64,000 nt of DNA, from positions 872,586 to 936,585 of the forward strand of contig BCIX01000004.1 in NCBI GenBank assembly GCA_001600095.1, written 5' to 3'. The DNA comes from Bullera alba. Taxonomy: Eukaryota > Basidiomycota > Tremellomycetes > Tremellales > Bulleraceae. Every line of letters starts with the position of its first letter. The first letter of the stretch is position 1. The notes beneath the pieces were generated by a model. It was not told where the DNA came from. It did not search any database and was given only the letters and a program-made list of their open reading frames with translations. Positions 48,283 through 61,486 of the stretch are shown one piece after another. A program made the translations under genes and the position numbers.

Positions 48283-51200
48283 TTAGGGGATAGCACTAAT
48301 AGCAGGCCTGTTCACCTTTGGAGGATTGACAAACACCCTCAGACCCTCATTCCCGCCTCTCCTCTCCACCGACGTATCCCGTCCATCTAGCACCGCCACC
48401 TCCTTCCTATCCTCGTCTTCACCCCGATCCTCCCACACGCTAACCTTTGGCAAGGTGACCCAGCCCGCATGGCCTACTGCCACCATGTCCATGTACACTG
48501 TCCGCGTCTCCCCCGCGGCCAGCTCCGGCGTCAACCTCACGACCCTATCCCCTCTCCAGACGAATGCCTCGGCTGTCGCAATCTCAATGGCCAATGGAAT
48601 CGAGTGTGTCGGATGGGAATTGACCAGAGTTAGCGGGAGGGTGAATACCTCGTGCGAACGGATTTCCGGCGGAGGCGTCAGGCATGAGGAGACAAAGGAC
48701 TGTTGTGCGGGTGGAATCAACACGGGCAGCGGCACGCTCGTCTCGGTGTAATCCTGGGCTTCGGCGCTTTTCCACGTGATGAGCAATTCGGCACAAGGAT
48801 CGGGTAGAGCAGTGACACTCGAAGACCGGCGAGCGGAGGCCAACTGGAACTGACTGAACATCTGGAATATGACGTCTTGGTTCCACGCTGAGGACTGTCA
48901 GCGACAGTGCACATACTTCCGAATTGAATTGCTTACTTTGGGGGATAGCATCCTCGCTCAAGGAATGGCTGGTCATCTTGACGTTGACATCCGACTGAGG
49001 AGGATCAGCCAACTGCCACCACGAGCTCAACTCACACTCGGCTTCATCTGAATACCCTTCACCGTAATGTCACACATCCCAGCGGACCGAAGCGTCGTCG
49101 AAACGTTCGCTCGCCCAACTCCACTCGAGCTGCCCGTTGTGCTCAGGGGCATCGAGTTGTACTGTACGGTCGAGCTGGCCTCGAACGGTTCAAGCACGGG
49201 TATGACCGTCGTATGTATCTGCTCTTCAGCCGATGGCGCCGACACTGAGTCTTGACTCGAAGATGGGATTGTGGACGTGATGGAGATATCAATGTTCTTG
49301 CTCCCAGCTCCCGAAGCTCTCAGATAGAGCGACTTGCTTATCGACTGATGAGGCTGTATTGTCCCCAGCGAGAACGCCTTTGTCAGACTGGTGCTCTTTT
49401 CGTCATCTTCGACCTGTATCGTGGCGCCTGGCGGTCAGCTCGAGATCGCAAAAGCTGCACTCACCATCTTCGACCTCGCCTGGATGGATGAAGGCCGAGA
49501 GCTCGACATCGAGCGGTCTGTCGTCTGTGCTGGCAACTTTCACACTGATAGGCATGGCCTCGCCAACAAACGCAGAGGACCGATGCGTTACGTCCAGCTT
49601 GATCGCTGGAGGAAGTGTGATGAAGCTGGGTCGCGTCAGAGCAGCCCGTCCTTCAGCCGTATGAATTACTTACTTGAAGATAGGCGACAGCTCCACCACT
49701 GGAGACACGGAGCCCTTGGGCGTTGTCCAATGTTCCAGTGGGCTGGGCTCAAATTTGAGCTGAATGTCCCATCTCTGCTCTTTCAGTAACAGCCGAATAG
49801 ATGTCACCTATACATGGATCAGTTAGAGGTTCACTATCGAAAGCAAGGATCCGATCAGCTCACCTGGACCTCTGCCTCGACATCGCTGGTTAGAGATCCT
49901 GAAAAGACAAGCAGGCCCTCACGTTTCCAAGTGAGGTCGGTCGAGACAACAGGGCATTCGGCTGAGGAGGTCGATTGACCAACATCAACGAAAGCCGTAC
50001 TGCTGGATTCGGTCGTTTCGGCTTTGACTACGACTTCTGGCCGGTAGTCGGAAAAGCCAAGATGGAGCGAGTCAAACTTGAGGGACGATATGTCAACTCC
50101 GGGTTTCGCCCGCAGGACAACCTGGTAGGGTATAGCCGCTGGTAGAGTAGCAGTGTGTCCCCAGAAGCCGGCGGTCACCTCGACTGCATATGATCTGAGC
50201 ATAATTCGGTACCATGATGCGACCTGACTTACGCATTGACCAAGCTGGATCGAGGTCGAGGACCAGAGGTTCTGTACTTGATGGCGTTGTAGTCTAGCGT
50301 TTGTAAGTACAGCTTACATGTATTTTCGTTTGTTCGCTTACCCGAAGAAGGGATAGAAGATCGTCTTGCAAGGCTTCCCTCTCCTCGCCTTGAACTCCGC
50401 TCTCTGTGTTTCGTCAGCATTTCCACCACCATTTTGCTCTGAAGACACAAAGCAAACTCACCCGGCGCCATCATCTCAATCAAGATCCTAGCAGCAGTCT
50501 CCACGTTACCCGTTCGCTGGGCACAGTCGTACCAGAGAGATCTTATTTCCCGGGTGATATGCTCCCACTTGTCCTTCTTGAACGACGGGGAGATCCTTTC
50601 AAAGAACCTACACTCGATCAGCCATTAACCCCCATATAGCAGAGTACTTCGGTGCCCACCTCATAGCCATCTCTTGCTGCCCGGACTGGCAGTACGTCTC
50701 TGCTATCCGAAATGCGACGTACAGCGCCGCGCGATCATGCGAGAATCCCCTGTCTTTCAACAACGTGTATGACTTTGTGAATAGCTACCACCATGTTAGT
50801 GTTCTTCGAGGCATTTGACGTTTGACTTACCTCGATGATGACCGCCGCGTGGTCGACCTTCTTCTCATTGGCAAAACCGGGTGCGGTAGCCACATACCCA
50901 GCCGTCGAGCCAGCTTCCGAAGCCATTGCGTCGGTCTATTCGACGCCAAAATCAGTTATCCAGTACAGGAGAGAAATACGAGGCCTCACCTCAATGTCAA
51001 GAGCGGCTTGATACCGCTTTTGCCGCTGTACAGAGCATATCGCCGCAGTGTAGAAGTAGAAAGCAGGTTGCTGCAAAACGTGTAGCGGGTTGGAAGACGA
51101 AGTCGGCGTTGCAAAATGCTCGGGCAGCATTGCTCCGGTACCTGTAGCCGTCGTCGGCAATATCGGTGTCGGTAAGGGCGGAAGCTTGAGCCCTGAGGCC

Positions 51201-52979
51201 ATTGCCATCTCTAACATTTCCCCGAAGATGCGATACCTTTTACGCTTAGCGTTCGAAGCGGTCTGTGGAGGAAGAGTGCTCACTGTCTGGCAATCCAGGA
51301 CCAAAATTCGAAAGTCTCCTCGCCGATTCCCCAACCTCGTGACAGGTCGCTAAAACGTTTCACGTGGACGAAGAACGGACCGGTGACTTTGCTTGCTTCA
51401 CCTTCATACAGGAGTAGCTTGCATATCTGCGCAGTGTCAGCGAGTCTCATCACGAGGAGATGGAGGATCTGCTCACCCTCATGGCGACGCAATCTGCGAG
51501 GACTTTTGCCTCTGCCCAGCGTTTTGTCCGAGGAGGTAACGTCGTTGTCGATGCAAACATCCTTGCAAGCTCATTCCAACAGTCTTCATAGTGTCTGTTG
51601 GTCGGATCAGCTACGTCCTTGCAGTGCTAATAGCTGACCTACTTTCTGGCCACTTCAAATTCGCCTCTGATCTCGGCAAACCAGCCGCTTTTCCAGTCAT
51701 ACCTCACGGCCCAGCCCTGGCTGCCCAGTGATTTGCCCTTCTCACCAAGGCTCGTACCGTGGAACGGGGTTGAGATCACCTTGGTCCGTTTACGTTTGAC
51801 CCGCTTCGCATGCTGACCATAATACTCGATGGCCGAGTCGTATAGCGCGTCTTGGAGCGATTGAACGAAATCCGGTAGCTGTTCTGCGGGGACCGGAGTG
51901 AGGACAAATAGGGAAGCTTTCGAGGACAGTGCCGACGATCTGCGGAGATATGACAGTCTGGGGTCCAGTGAGGGCGAATCTTTGTCAAGTGCAGTGATCA
52001 GCAAGATTGAACCTTTGGGCTCAAACCATGACCCGGCACTCACCCAGTGTCTCCGTACTGGCCATTAGCACCACTGTCAACTTGATACCCCTCTCTCCTA
52101 AGCGCCTCCTCCGATCGCCAATCTCCCTTATCAGCAAGTCGTCCATCTCCTTCTCCTTGGCGCGATCTCTCTTCTCCCGCTCTTCTTGATCTTCCGTGTC
52201 CCCTTCTTTGGGTATAGGCGGCTCCCATAACCGCAGAAAGAGCACAAATACCGATGGTATCAGGTCCGCATGTTTCCGTATCCAGACTGGGGCGATGAGT
52301 CCATCTGGATGCAGAGGTGATGTCGGCTGTAATGGGCTCAAGGGGGAATGTGGCGTGGCCGTCGGATCAGAACTCGCTACCGCGACTTTACGCAGTGGTA
52401 GTCGTACTCCCTACTCCAATATCAGCATTACTCTGATATGTATTCGCGGGTTAGATACCTTCTCCACGAGAAGTATTCTAAAGTCCTTCCTCTCCTTCTC
52501 TGCCTGCCAGAACTTGTTCTTGGATCCAGCCGGCGTTAGAGCCTCTCTCAAATTCTTGACCAGCCCTTGGAACTCTTTGTCCCGTACTGACAGTTCGTCC
52601 TCTTCCACCCCGTCAGGAGAGTCGAGCTCCTCTGTCGACTCAGCATTTGGTGGAGAAGTCGGCAGTGGGCTCGTGCTGGGACCAGGAGATGTCAGTGGGG
52701 AATGCAGACTCAAGCCCACTGATCCAGCGGCGGAATGAGGGTCAAGCGTCGAGCTGCCCGCTGCTAGTGAGCCAGTACGGGACCCTCGTGTGAACGAGTC
52801 GGTGGAGACTATCGACGCTGAGCGGTCTCTAGATGTGATCGTCGAGCTAGTTGATGCTGAAGCCTCCGATAGTCCCGCGACGAACATCAATGGCTGGGGG
52901 TGAGCGAGGAACTGCCAGGGGGTCAGCTGAAGTCAGTGGCACTAACACGAAAGCTCACCTCATTGGGATATGAATTCAT
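48283..52979 (-). CDS. TRAPP complex subunit TRAPPC11 (foie gras/gryzun family)
   Basis: TRAPPC11 belongs to TRAPPIII, which acts in ER-Golgi traffic and autophagy; S. cerevisiae lacks an obvious ortholog while many other fungi keep it. The ATG at 52979 gives MNSYPNE, interrupted at once by an intron, then FLAHPQPLMFVAGLSEAS. Many introns follow. The foie-gras domain is recognisable: VISTPFHGTSLGEKGKSLGS, then GWAVRYDWKSGWFAEIRGEF, then EVARK, and PEHFATPTSSSNPLHVLQQP, then AFYFYTAAICSVQRQKRYQ. The C-terminal half is beta-rich (gryzun-like): SYAVEVTAGFWGHTATLPAA, then LRAKPGVDISSLKFDSLHLG. An N-terminal serine-rich insert sits between residues 20 and 100. The end is PAISAIP with TAA at 48283-48285. 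Confidence 0.87.
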
Positions 52980-53365
52980 CTTGCGTCGGCTGCTCCTTCA
53001 GTGATTGGATGGCAGTCGAACCAGCCGCCGAGCTGTCGAGCACTGGTCAATACGCTGGTTGAGAAGGTGACTAGAGTCTCTGAGGCCATCGATGTTGCTG
53101 TTGCTGCTGCTGCTCGTCGGGCCGTGCCTGACGCGTCGATTAACCGCCGTCCGCCAAAGTTTACCCGCGCGGATAATAATGGCCCGCAGCTGAAACGTCA
53201 TCAGAAGAGCATGTCACACGAAGATGGATGACCTCGAGCTCAACTGTTGCTGGTTCCACGTCTACTACTGTAACTATCTCAAGGTCAACCTCCTCAGCAC
53301 CTTACGATCATCGCCCAGATCCTACAAATACCAGCTAGTCGATAAACACTGAAAGCTCAAGCAGC
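52980..53365. other. Divergent promoter, TRAPPC11 and membrane protein
   Basis: About 385 bp. A TTGCTGCTGCTGC run near 53097 is the only simple repeat. No gene was seen. Confidence 0.35.
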
Positions 53366-54090
53366 ATGTCTGAAGGCATCGAACTACGCCCCATCGGCAA
53401 AGCCAAACCAGCCGTGCCACCCCGTCATCCAGATGCAGTATCCGGCGGCAGTCTCGGTCATGCCTATAAAGTCGCAGAAGAGAAAGCCAAGGCGGCTGTG
53501 CATCTCCAAGAGGGGAACATGGACTCGATATCCTACTGGTCACTAGCAGCGGCTGGGTGGTGAGTTTGGTAATATCCAACCCTGCACAATTCAGTACTGA
53601 TCAAACGCTCTATAGGTTCGTCATCCTCGCCATTCCACTATTCCTCTTCCCGAGAATACTGCTATTCTTCGCTCAGACCCCACCGCCAGCCAAAATGCTC
53701 AGCGTGCAATCCCGCCCACACCTCGACAGAAACCACTACGACACCTTGACCCCGCTCGAATCGTACCTCTGTCTCTCGCTGTCGTTTGGGTTATTCGGCA
53801 TGGCCCTCCTCACCGTATTCACCGTTTTGCCGACCTACTCCAACGCCGCCAATCGACATCCTATACAGACTGTCCGTTGGTCCGCCCTCGGTGTCATCAC
53901 GACTCTGGTCACCATCATGACTTTTATCAGTTGGAACAATAGCTCCATCGGAGGTCTAGGCTCGGTCATCAGTCTCGGCTGTGGAGTGATCGCTTTGTGG
54001 GGGTGGTGGGTTATTGCCTTTGGACAAGGCAGGAGCACGTTGGCCAATGTGGACAAGAAGCATCACCCGAAGAGATGGGAGAAGCTGTAG
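53366..54090 (+). CDS. Four-pass membrane protein, function unknown
   Basis: The ATG at 53366 opens MSEGIELRPIGKAKPAVPPR. Exons 53366-53559 and 53616-54090 join in frame across GTGAGT...TATAG, giving 222 residues. The first 65 residues are soluble. Four hydrophobic helices follow: VILAIPLFLFPRILLFFA, then YLCLSLSFGLFGMALLTVF, then ALGVITTLVTIMTFISW, then VISLGCGVIALWGWWVIAFG. The tail is basic (DKKHHPKRWEKL) and would face the cytosol. The dibasic end and tail would suit an ER or Golgi protein, but that is inference. I do not recognise the family; no catalytic residues stand out. Confidence 0.83.
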
Positions 54091-54323
54091 AGAATCGTTA
54101 TCGATATTTGTTTGACATGTACACGATCTGACTACCACTGGAAGTGCTATCGGATTCCCTTCGCTTCCTGATGACATCTTCTCGACACAGCTGGTCCACC
54201 AGCCCAGAGTTTCACATATGAGGTCTCGTGGCGGCAATCAGATACATGCGTGTTCTAGTAGTGCTACATCCGTTTCATTATAGTCTATATGTCGTTCAAC
54301 CCTTAGCAAATCCAACGACTTGA

Positions 54324-57300
54324 TTACGACCCAGAATTCACTGGCCCGGCTTGATCCTCTGCCAACATCCTATCTCGATCGCGAGACGCCCTCTCCGCTG
54401 CTGCCACTGCAGCCGCATTGCCCTCTGGCGTGTCGGCAGTGGCGGGGACAGCTCCGCCAGCTGTAGGCGTGGCAGCTCCTGCAGCCGCGGCTCCTGCAGG
54501 TCTTCTTCTTCTTCGTCGGGGAAGAGTAATGATCTTCGGCATCGGTCTGTCGTCTAGGTCCAATGCGACATTGGTCGCCGATTGGAAGGCCTACAAGTTG
54601 GGTCAATTTCCATTTCACTCTGTTAACTGAATCTGGCTCACCTCGATCCAATCCACCACATCCCTCGCATTGTCTGTCTGGAGCAAGAACTGCTCTCCCT
54701 CTGCCCTGACCCGCACCACATTCTTCCTCTTGATGTAATCGGCCGCAAGACCACTTTCGGCATTTTGCAGCGTGTACTGACGGACCAGCTGGTTGTGCTG
54801 GAAATGCGAGGCGATCGAACTTCCTCCTCCACTAGAGTTGACAGAACTGGACGACGCCGCCGACATTCTCCTTGGTGCTCCGGTGAAAAGACTCGCGTCC
54901 TTCTCGCCGGAAGAGGTCGTCGCCGATGAGGATATACTCGCGCTTCTCGAACCAACGCTTCCCCGGCGGGCATCCACCGGGGATTGCGTCATTGGATTGG
55001 TGCTAGCCGTTGATCCTCTTCGGGTGCCAGAAGCCTCGATGCTTCCTCGTCGAGTCTGTCCAGCATCGCCAGACCCTCGCCTTCCAGCTGCAGCGGCAGC
55101 AGCGGTGGCGGCAGGTATTGTGGAGATGCTGGATCTCCTCTCGCCGGTCATGTGAACGTGGAGGTATCCCTCTGAATCCTCCTCCGTAACGGTGGGCACG
55201 TTGATAGTCTTGAGAGATCCCTCATTTCGGATCGGGAACCGATGCGGGTCAAACTTGTACACCAAGAGCGATGTCCCCCGCACGACAAAGTACTGCTTCT
55301 TCCAGGATCGATCTCGGGACTGAACGCCGGGAGCGGAGAACTCAGACTTTCGGGACAGAGTACCCTCAATATGGACCTGAGAGTCATTTAGCTCAATCCA
55401 CTCGACCGCAGTCGCGATACTCACGGCACACCAATATGCTGGCAACTTTTCCTTGCCCTCTTCGTCTCTCGGTCTAGGGATGAATACTCCCGGATGAGGG
55501 GGCTCATAGTCAGGTGGCGCTTTGGTGAGGTCATCGGCCGATCTTCGTCGTTTCAACTGTCCGACTTCTTTCCCCTCTGTGTTTTTGAACCAGAAGAACG
55601 AGGCTCGGCCGGCCGCAGGCGTGGGAGGCGGTTTGGCCCATTCGCTAGGTGTTCCCACAACGGCGGCCTGGGGTGTCATGGATGGCTTGGGTAGTTCGAT
55701 CTTACTTGGCGCCTGTTCCCGGGAGATGGTCTTGCTCAAACGAGCTTCCTCTGCGGGGAGGGTCAAGTCGGTCATAGAACGAGATGGCCTCGACGCCAGG
55801 GACGGTCGCTTGGGCGACATCATTGGTTTTGGCGCGTTTGCTTGGGTCGCCGGGATAGTTTCGTGGGTTTGCGCAGACATGCCCTCGGACGATCCTCCAT
55901 CGTCGGCATCGTCGCCACTGTCCTCTTGCTCGGCTGCACTAGGCTGCACCTGCTGCTCCTGGTCCTTGCTGATGACTCCCTGGTTGGCGTTCAAGCTGCC
56001 ATATCCTAATCCACCCAGACCGCCGAGTGCGACCTGCGAAGAGCCAGCAAGAGGTGTAGACACCTGTGTTGATGTCTGAGTGCTATTGTCCCCGTTCGCA
56101 GCGCCAAGGCTGATCCTCGAGCTTCCCGGATCAGAGGTGAAATAGCTGTCCGAATCCGCGAGACTTGACGCGACTCGACTGTTAGTTCCTGGCCGGGTCT
56201 CGGCCGCTGGGTTGACCTGAGGTGTGTTCGCTGGGGAAGACTCGCCGAATGAAGTCCAAGTATCGACCTTTTTGCCTCCTGGGGTGGGCAAGGACCAGAA
56301 CGACTTTTTCGACGTCTCGATCGCGGGGAGTTTCATACTTGGCTTTTGCACTGGGGATTGCTGAGACGGTCCGGCATCTGACAGTTGTCAGCTCGACACC
56401 TCATCTTGGGGCCGCAAAGCTCACCTTCTTCCTCGCTCAGGGCCGTAGTCGCCAGGGCTGATACGCCGCTCACGGCTTTGCCTTTTCCTTTAGCCCTCGT
56501 GGCCGGACCTTTACCCTTGAGCCTGTCCATGACGCCCTTTGCGGCGACTGGGGGAGCAGTGTCTGTCTCTGGCTCAGAGTCATCGTCGGGATGTCCTTCC
56601 ATTTCAGTATCGGATTCTCCATCGCTATCGTCGTCGCTGGCCCCGACCTCGCCGTCGTTTTCTTGTGGCTTGAACGAGGGCTCTCGCAGCATCACAGGCT
56701 GTGTCCGTCAGCACGTAGTATGGTGTGAAAATGGTTCAACTGACCATTGCACGTTTCGCCCTTCTCAATTCGTCTTCGGAAAGCCTCTTCGTCTGGGTGG
56801 GGTTGGTCGTGGGCAAGCTGAATGGGAATCCACCGGCACTCGGCGTTCCGGGCACTCTGCCTCCTGGACTTGTCAACCCGCCCCATCCGGGTGTCCTAGG
56901 TGTGACGCCTCCTGACCAGTTGGGGGTCCTGGTACCGCTGGCTTGGGGAGTGCCTGGCACAGACCCTTCGCGAAGCATGAAATTGGGCCATCCGATACCT
57001 GCGCTGCCGAGATTGAGAGTAGGTAGGTTCTTGATAGGCTGTGGCATTGGCGGAGAGGAAATGAGGGTCGTTCGTCGGGTTGGCATGTCGGGACGAGGTC
57101 GACCTGGGAGTGCTGAAGTGGGTGCGCTGGCTCTGGCCAGGGGAGACGAGACGCGAGAGCTCCGTTGGGAAACAGCAGAAGAGGGCTCGGCCGTGAACTG
57201 TGCTTCGTTGGATCCACCACTAGTCACAAGACTCAATACAGGTCGTCCAGAGGATTGTCCTGATGATTGGCTGACAGGCGAAGTGGGAATGACGGTGTCG

Positions 57301-58235
57301 GCAGTATCGGCGCTATCAACGCTCGCCTTGGGCGTGACAGAGTCGGTGGACCGTCTGTCGCCGACGCTAGATTCGGGAGGGGTGAGAGGAGCGACACTGT
57401 GGGGCAATTTGAGTGCGTCGATTTGAGGCTGAGCCAAGGCTAGTCTGTCGACGCCCTCCTCGTCCGGACTGGGGTCTGGGGTGGGGAGTTGACCATTTTC
57501 CGGTATCATCGGTGATGCCTTTGTCTGTATCAACTCCGGACCGAGAAGATCCAGCTCGTCCCTATCTTCTACCGCCTGTCGCTCCCTCACGGCTTCGGCC
57601 TTGATCTCTCGCGAGATTCTCCGCTGCTCGTTCTCTGACCCTAGTTGCGCGGGGGTAGAGGTGTCTATAGGGCCAATGTAATGACCGTCCGGAGACAAGT
57701 TGGCGTACATGTCTGCGCCCTCGGGCAAGACGGCAGGATAGCTCGGCTGCCATGAAGCTCTCCGCCGATCGGGACTCGCCTGACCTTCCGGCGAGGTCGT
57801 CTTGGCCAATGAAAAGTTTGGTTTGAATGTCGGTGTCGTTTGACTAGGTCGGGTGGGCGTGAGGGGCGTTTGTAGCACTGTCTCCCCGTTGGAACGTGAA
57901 GATGCCACTGGCGAGGATTCGTTGGAATGGTCGGGTTTTGGATGGAAGAATTGCGAAGCCGAGGATAGACGTTTCTTCAACGAACCATTCTCCTGTCCTT
58001 CGCTGAAAATCTGAGAGGCAGAGCTCAACCGCTTCTTGAGCGTCTCCCTGCCCTCTCCTTCCTCGTTGTTCGTCCCGGATCCAAAGAGCGCCTTGAACTT
58101 CATCCCAGAAACAGGTGGTCTGTCCGATGTCCTTTTCCCTCCGTCCACAGACCGTCTCTTGAGGTTCAAAGGCGATGGGCTTTCCGGCGATGCGTTTGTC
58201 TCGGATCCTCTCCTATTTCTGAATAGCGACGGCAT
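54324..58235 (-). CDS. Large PH-domain protein with many RRxS sites
   Basis: The ATG at 58235 gives MPSLFRNRRGSETNASPESP. The gene has a few introns (near 56740, 56425-56365 and 54640-54590) and ends with TAA at 54324-54326, about 1,250 residues. The N-terminal half is disordered and carries two copies of KKRLSSASQ(I/F)F. The C-terminal part holds a pleckstrin-homology domain in two pieces: HIEGTLSRKSEFS, SWKKQYFVVRGTSLLVYKFD, then after a long insert RKNVVRVRAEGEQFLLQTDN, ARDVVDWIEAFQSATNVALD. The insert contains five RR(G/S)S sites. PH domains bind phosphoinositides or proteins at membranes. The very end has a basic stretch (LPRRRRRRP). A role in cAMP/PKA-regulated membrane signalling is possible but not shown. 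Confidence 0.82.
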
Positions 58236-60100
58236 GATGGAAAACAGCGTCGAGATGGGAACTAGGGAGGCTTGGTATGGCTGTAGATGTGGTGTCAGCT
58301 GTTGACATGAAGTCCAGGCTCGATCGAAACATGTAAAACACGAGGTCGGTGGAGGTTTGGTGGAGGTGTCGTGTGATGGACATGACGATAGAACGAGACT
58401 CACTCTTACGGCCTATGCACAATGGTCGCTGTTGATGATCTAGCACTTACAGTGGTGACAGTGATCAAGATGGTAGATGGCCAGGAGTCAAGATGCGACT
58501 GCGAGGTCTCTTCGAATAGCGGGCTCGCGGGGCCGCGGTTCCCAAGACGTATGCCAAGGTTTGGCCTAGTCGGCGTCCAAAGCTTCTGTCGATCGTTCCC
58601 GGTGGAGGCCCCCTGATCCTATCGCAATGTCCGGATTATCGATCTCGATCGCCGCACAGGTCGATGGATGGTGAGCTCGAGCGATGTATTGAGACAGAGA
58701 TGCTTCAATACGACCACTTGCTCGACGTCGAGTGCATGGGAATCTTTGGTGAAGAGGCCGACGTTGACCGCGGTGCCGGCTGGGCTGATGCTTCCCGAGT
58801 CGCAGGATTACAGCAGCGAATGGACGCCTTTTTTTCCTCCGGTCAGAGAGTGCGTAATAGGTCGAGAACAGCGGGGGTATTTATTCTTCCTTCCTTTCCT
58901 TCTTGAGCCAAGTGCAAAGCTCAAGTCGCTCGGTGATCTTGGTCGAGGATGGACGAGCGTCTTGGATGCGTGGTTTTGGTGTACAGCACGGATGCTGTTG
59001 ATGTAGAGCATCGACAAGCTGGATGTAATTGAGCGCAGCTTACAGGCTCCCCGCTACTCGCAGGCCGGTGACTGTCCGCTGTCCAAAATTGATTGATGAT
59101 GACGTCGCCGAATGGATGACCTGATCAGCCTTGTCCCTCCTTGTCCAGTCAGGTCCAGTCCTAATAGACCTTCGCTGCGTTTATTAGAACTTTCAAATGA
59201 CCGGGGTGGATAATCTAATGGCACTTAGCGGTTTTCATCACATAACCCCGTTCGGTCATATCCGGAGCTAAGCTTTAATTAGGAATTCAGGTGTGTTAGG
59301 GTGTTTTAAGCTATTTCGAGCCACCGTTCATGCTTACTCTGCCGCACGGTGCCGGGTTATGGATCGCGGCAGATCGCGGCCTTGGAGGGCCTTTAATTGG
59401 TGTCTTCTTGCTGTACACCTGCTCGGCCTGCTCGGCAAGCATGGGCTATGCAGAGTGAGGTTGCGTGAGGTAATATAAAAAGTGGAGTTGGGTGGAGTGA
59501 GGTGGAGTGGGCTAGCGTACTGGACCACTGGTCTCACTCCAGCTGGGCCTCGTCGGTCTCGATCTTGCGACGTGCATGGCCCGGCCGAGAGGATGACTGC
59601 GAGTGTCGATTACCGCCGGTCAGATCTGGTCCCAGGACAGTGCGAAATGTATTGCCCCAGGCGCGAGTAAGACGCGCAGTAGGTCAGCGTAGATCCCATC
59701 TGCCAGTATAGCACCAGCTGAGTAGCTCGTGTTTCGTCGGAGCAATTGATCGGGACTCGTCTCGCCTCTGTGGGCCTCTACGGCCGGTTTTCCGGATCCG
59801 ACTCTCCACCTCCACCACGATCTCCATTCCTATGATCGTTTGCAGGACGTACTGGTTTGCAGGACGTACTGTAACAAGCAGGTTTTGTCAAGGGGACGCA
59901 TACCTCGGTCACACAGCTCACAGAGCCACAGCAAGACAATTCGAGTCGAGTCCCAGCCGAGGCCGTGGCAGGTCAAGTGGGAACCAGGAATACATTATGA
60001 ATCAGTACGTATGTCTATAGCAACATCTCTAATCCTTCCCAATCCGCTTTCATGGTGCGACGCAGCTCCCCTCTCGACCCTCTTCTAGCCGGACGCTCGC
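58236..60100. other. Intergenic region, 1.9 kb
   Basis: This is the longest gap apart from the LTR region. It follows the start of the PH-domain gene (-) and ends at the stop of the phosphate carrier (-). Many short open frames exist on the plus strand (58664-59006, 59293-59711), but none has a domain or splice support. An imperfect inverted repeat, TGACCGGGGT (about 59198) against ACCCCGTTCGGTCA (about 59245), and the 17-bp duplication at 59838-59871 are the only structures seen. Confidence 0.45.
59838..59871. repeat. Perfect 17-bp tandem duplication
   Basis: GTTTGCAGGACGTACTG occurs twice head-to-tail, at 59838-59854 and 59855-59871, with no mismatch. This suggests a recent slippage or repair duplication. 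Confidence 0.9.
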
Positions 60101-61486
60101 CTAGTCCTCTTTGTGGATCTCGATTCCGGGCCGAGCGCCCAAGGCGTTCTTGATACCCGAGTACATCAAAAACTGGGACGAAACCAATCCAGCAGTCATG
60201 ACTAGCCCCGATGATCAGCAGCGTTTCTCTCAGTGTCATATCGTACTCACTCATTCTTGGTCCGAGACCAGCAAAGAGACCTCTGAATCCCGCTTCTTTA
60301 CCGAGAGTGATCAGTCGGCTGACCATGGGACCTTTTGGCCCGTGTCCCTTGTTGATCTGGGACAGCAGTGTGTCGGCGGGCTGGAGAGGGGTCAGATACG
60401 GTCCAGTCTATGGGTCATATCCGGTACAACTTACGTGAGAGAGGACGGCGGCGGCGAAACCAGCGACTATACCGGATCCAAGGGTGATTCCGACGTTTTG
60501 TGGACCACTCAAGTTGGCCTTTGTCTCGGCGCTCATTTGGTTGTAGATGAGCTCGGTACATCGCTCGTTAACGGTGAATTGACCTGTCGAGTGTGAGCTT
60601 GTGAAAATCCGTGGGAGTGAGCCACCTACCGATAGCGTAGGGGATCTGTTTGCAGAGAATGGGGATGAAGCCAGCGTACAGCGAAGCGAAGCCTTCAGTC
60701 GAGGCGATCTTGGTCAAACCGGAGACCAGACCATTGGCGTACTATCGGAAATTAGCATAATGACCACGCCTATATCTGCGGACTCACCTTGGGGTCCGAG
60801 ACCAGCCTGATTCTCGTTGCCTCGAGAGGGGTGAGCAGGATATCGGCGAAGAACCTAATAGGAGGTCCGAGGTGGTCAGTCCAATCGGAGAAGACCGAGA
60901 GCCACGGAAATCCTCGTTCATCCATCTATCCCTCTTCGGCTCATGCACTTCCAACATCCCTGGCCTCTCCCAATTACCCAAGCATGCTCTTAAGCATAGT
61001 CCGCGCCTACTCACTCGGCTACAGCAGCACCTCCGAGGTAAATAGCCGTTCGATTTGCCACGGCGGCTTCTTGCGACCCGGCCAACTCCACAAATTGCTT
61101 TTTCTACTCATTTTCCTCAAGTCAGCGCTCTGCAAGCCACCTCCGACGGCGGTGCAAGTTTACTGACGAAAAATTCGTAGCCAGCGAACTTGGCTGATCC
61201 TTGAAACATGTAGCCGACCGCCGTGGGTCCAAACCCGGTGAGCAGACCCTTGGTTCCCTCTTTGGCGACGATGCTCCGACCTGCGAGCAGCATCGACTGG
61301 CCCTTCATCGCGGGGTCAATCTGTATCCTCGTCTTGATCACGTCGATAGGCGTCATGGCGCCATGGGATCTGCAGCGTCAGCTTATATGAGTGTTGGCCA
61401 GGGACCCACATTGTACAGCATAATGCGCCGGCAATCGCATACGTCGTGTAGTCTCTTGCAGAGAAGGTCGGTGTGAGTGCCGTCAT
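60101..61486 (-). CDS. MIR1: Mitochondrial phosphate carrier
   Basis: It imports inorganic phosphate with protons across the inner mitochondrial membrane for ATP synthesis. The ATG at 61486 gives MTALTPTFSARDYTTYAIAG. Introns are removed near 61420-61375, 61160-61100, 61015-60855, 60785-60740, 60630-60585, 60435-60390 and 60255-60200. The three carrier repeats are visible: MTPIDVIKTRIQI, then LLTPLEATRIRLV, then VLSHPADTLLSQINKG. The third motif (SHPAD) is characteristic of phosphate carriers rather than other SLC25 members, and GYMFQGSAKFAGYEF and GQFTVNERCTELIY agree. The end is GIKNALGARPGIEIHKED, with TAG at 60101-60103. The length of about 310 residues is normal. PIC2-type function cannot be excluded. 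Confidence 0.92.

Noticed and set aside
58664..59711. Several short open frames in the 1.9-kb intergenic region
   Set aside because: They overlap each other, lack introns with good signals and have no recognisable domain.
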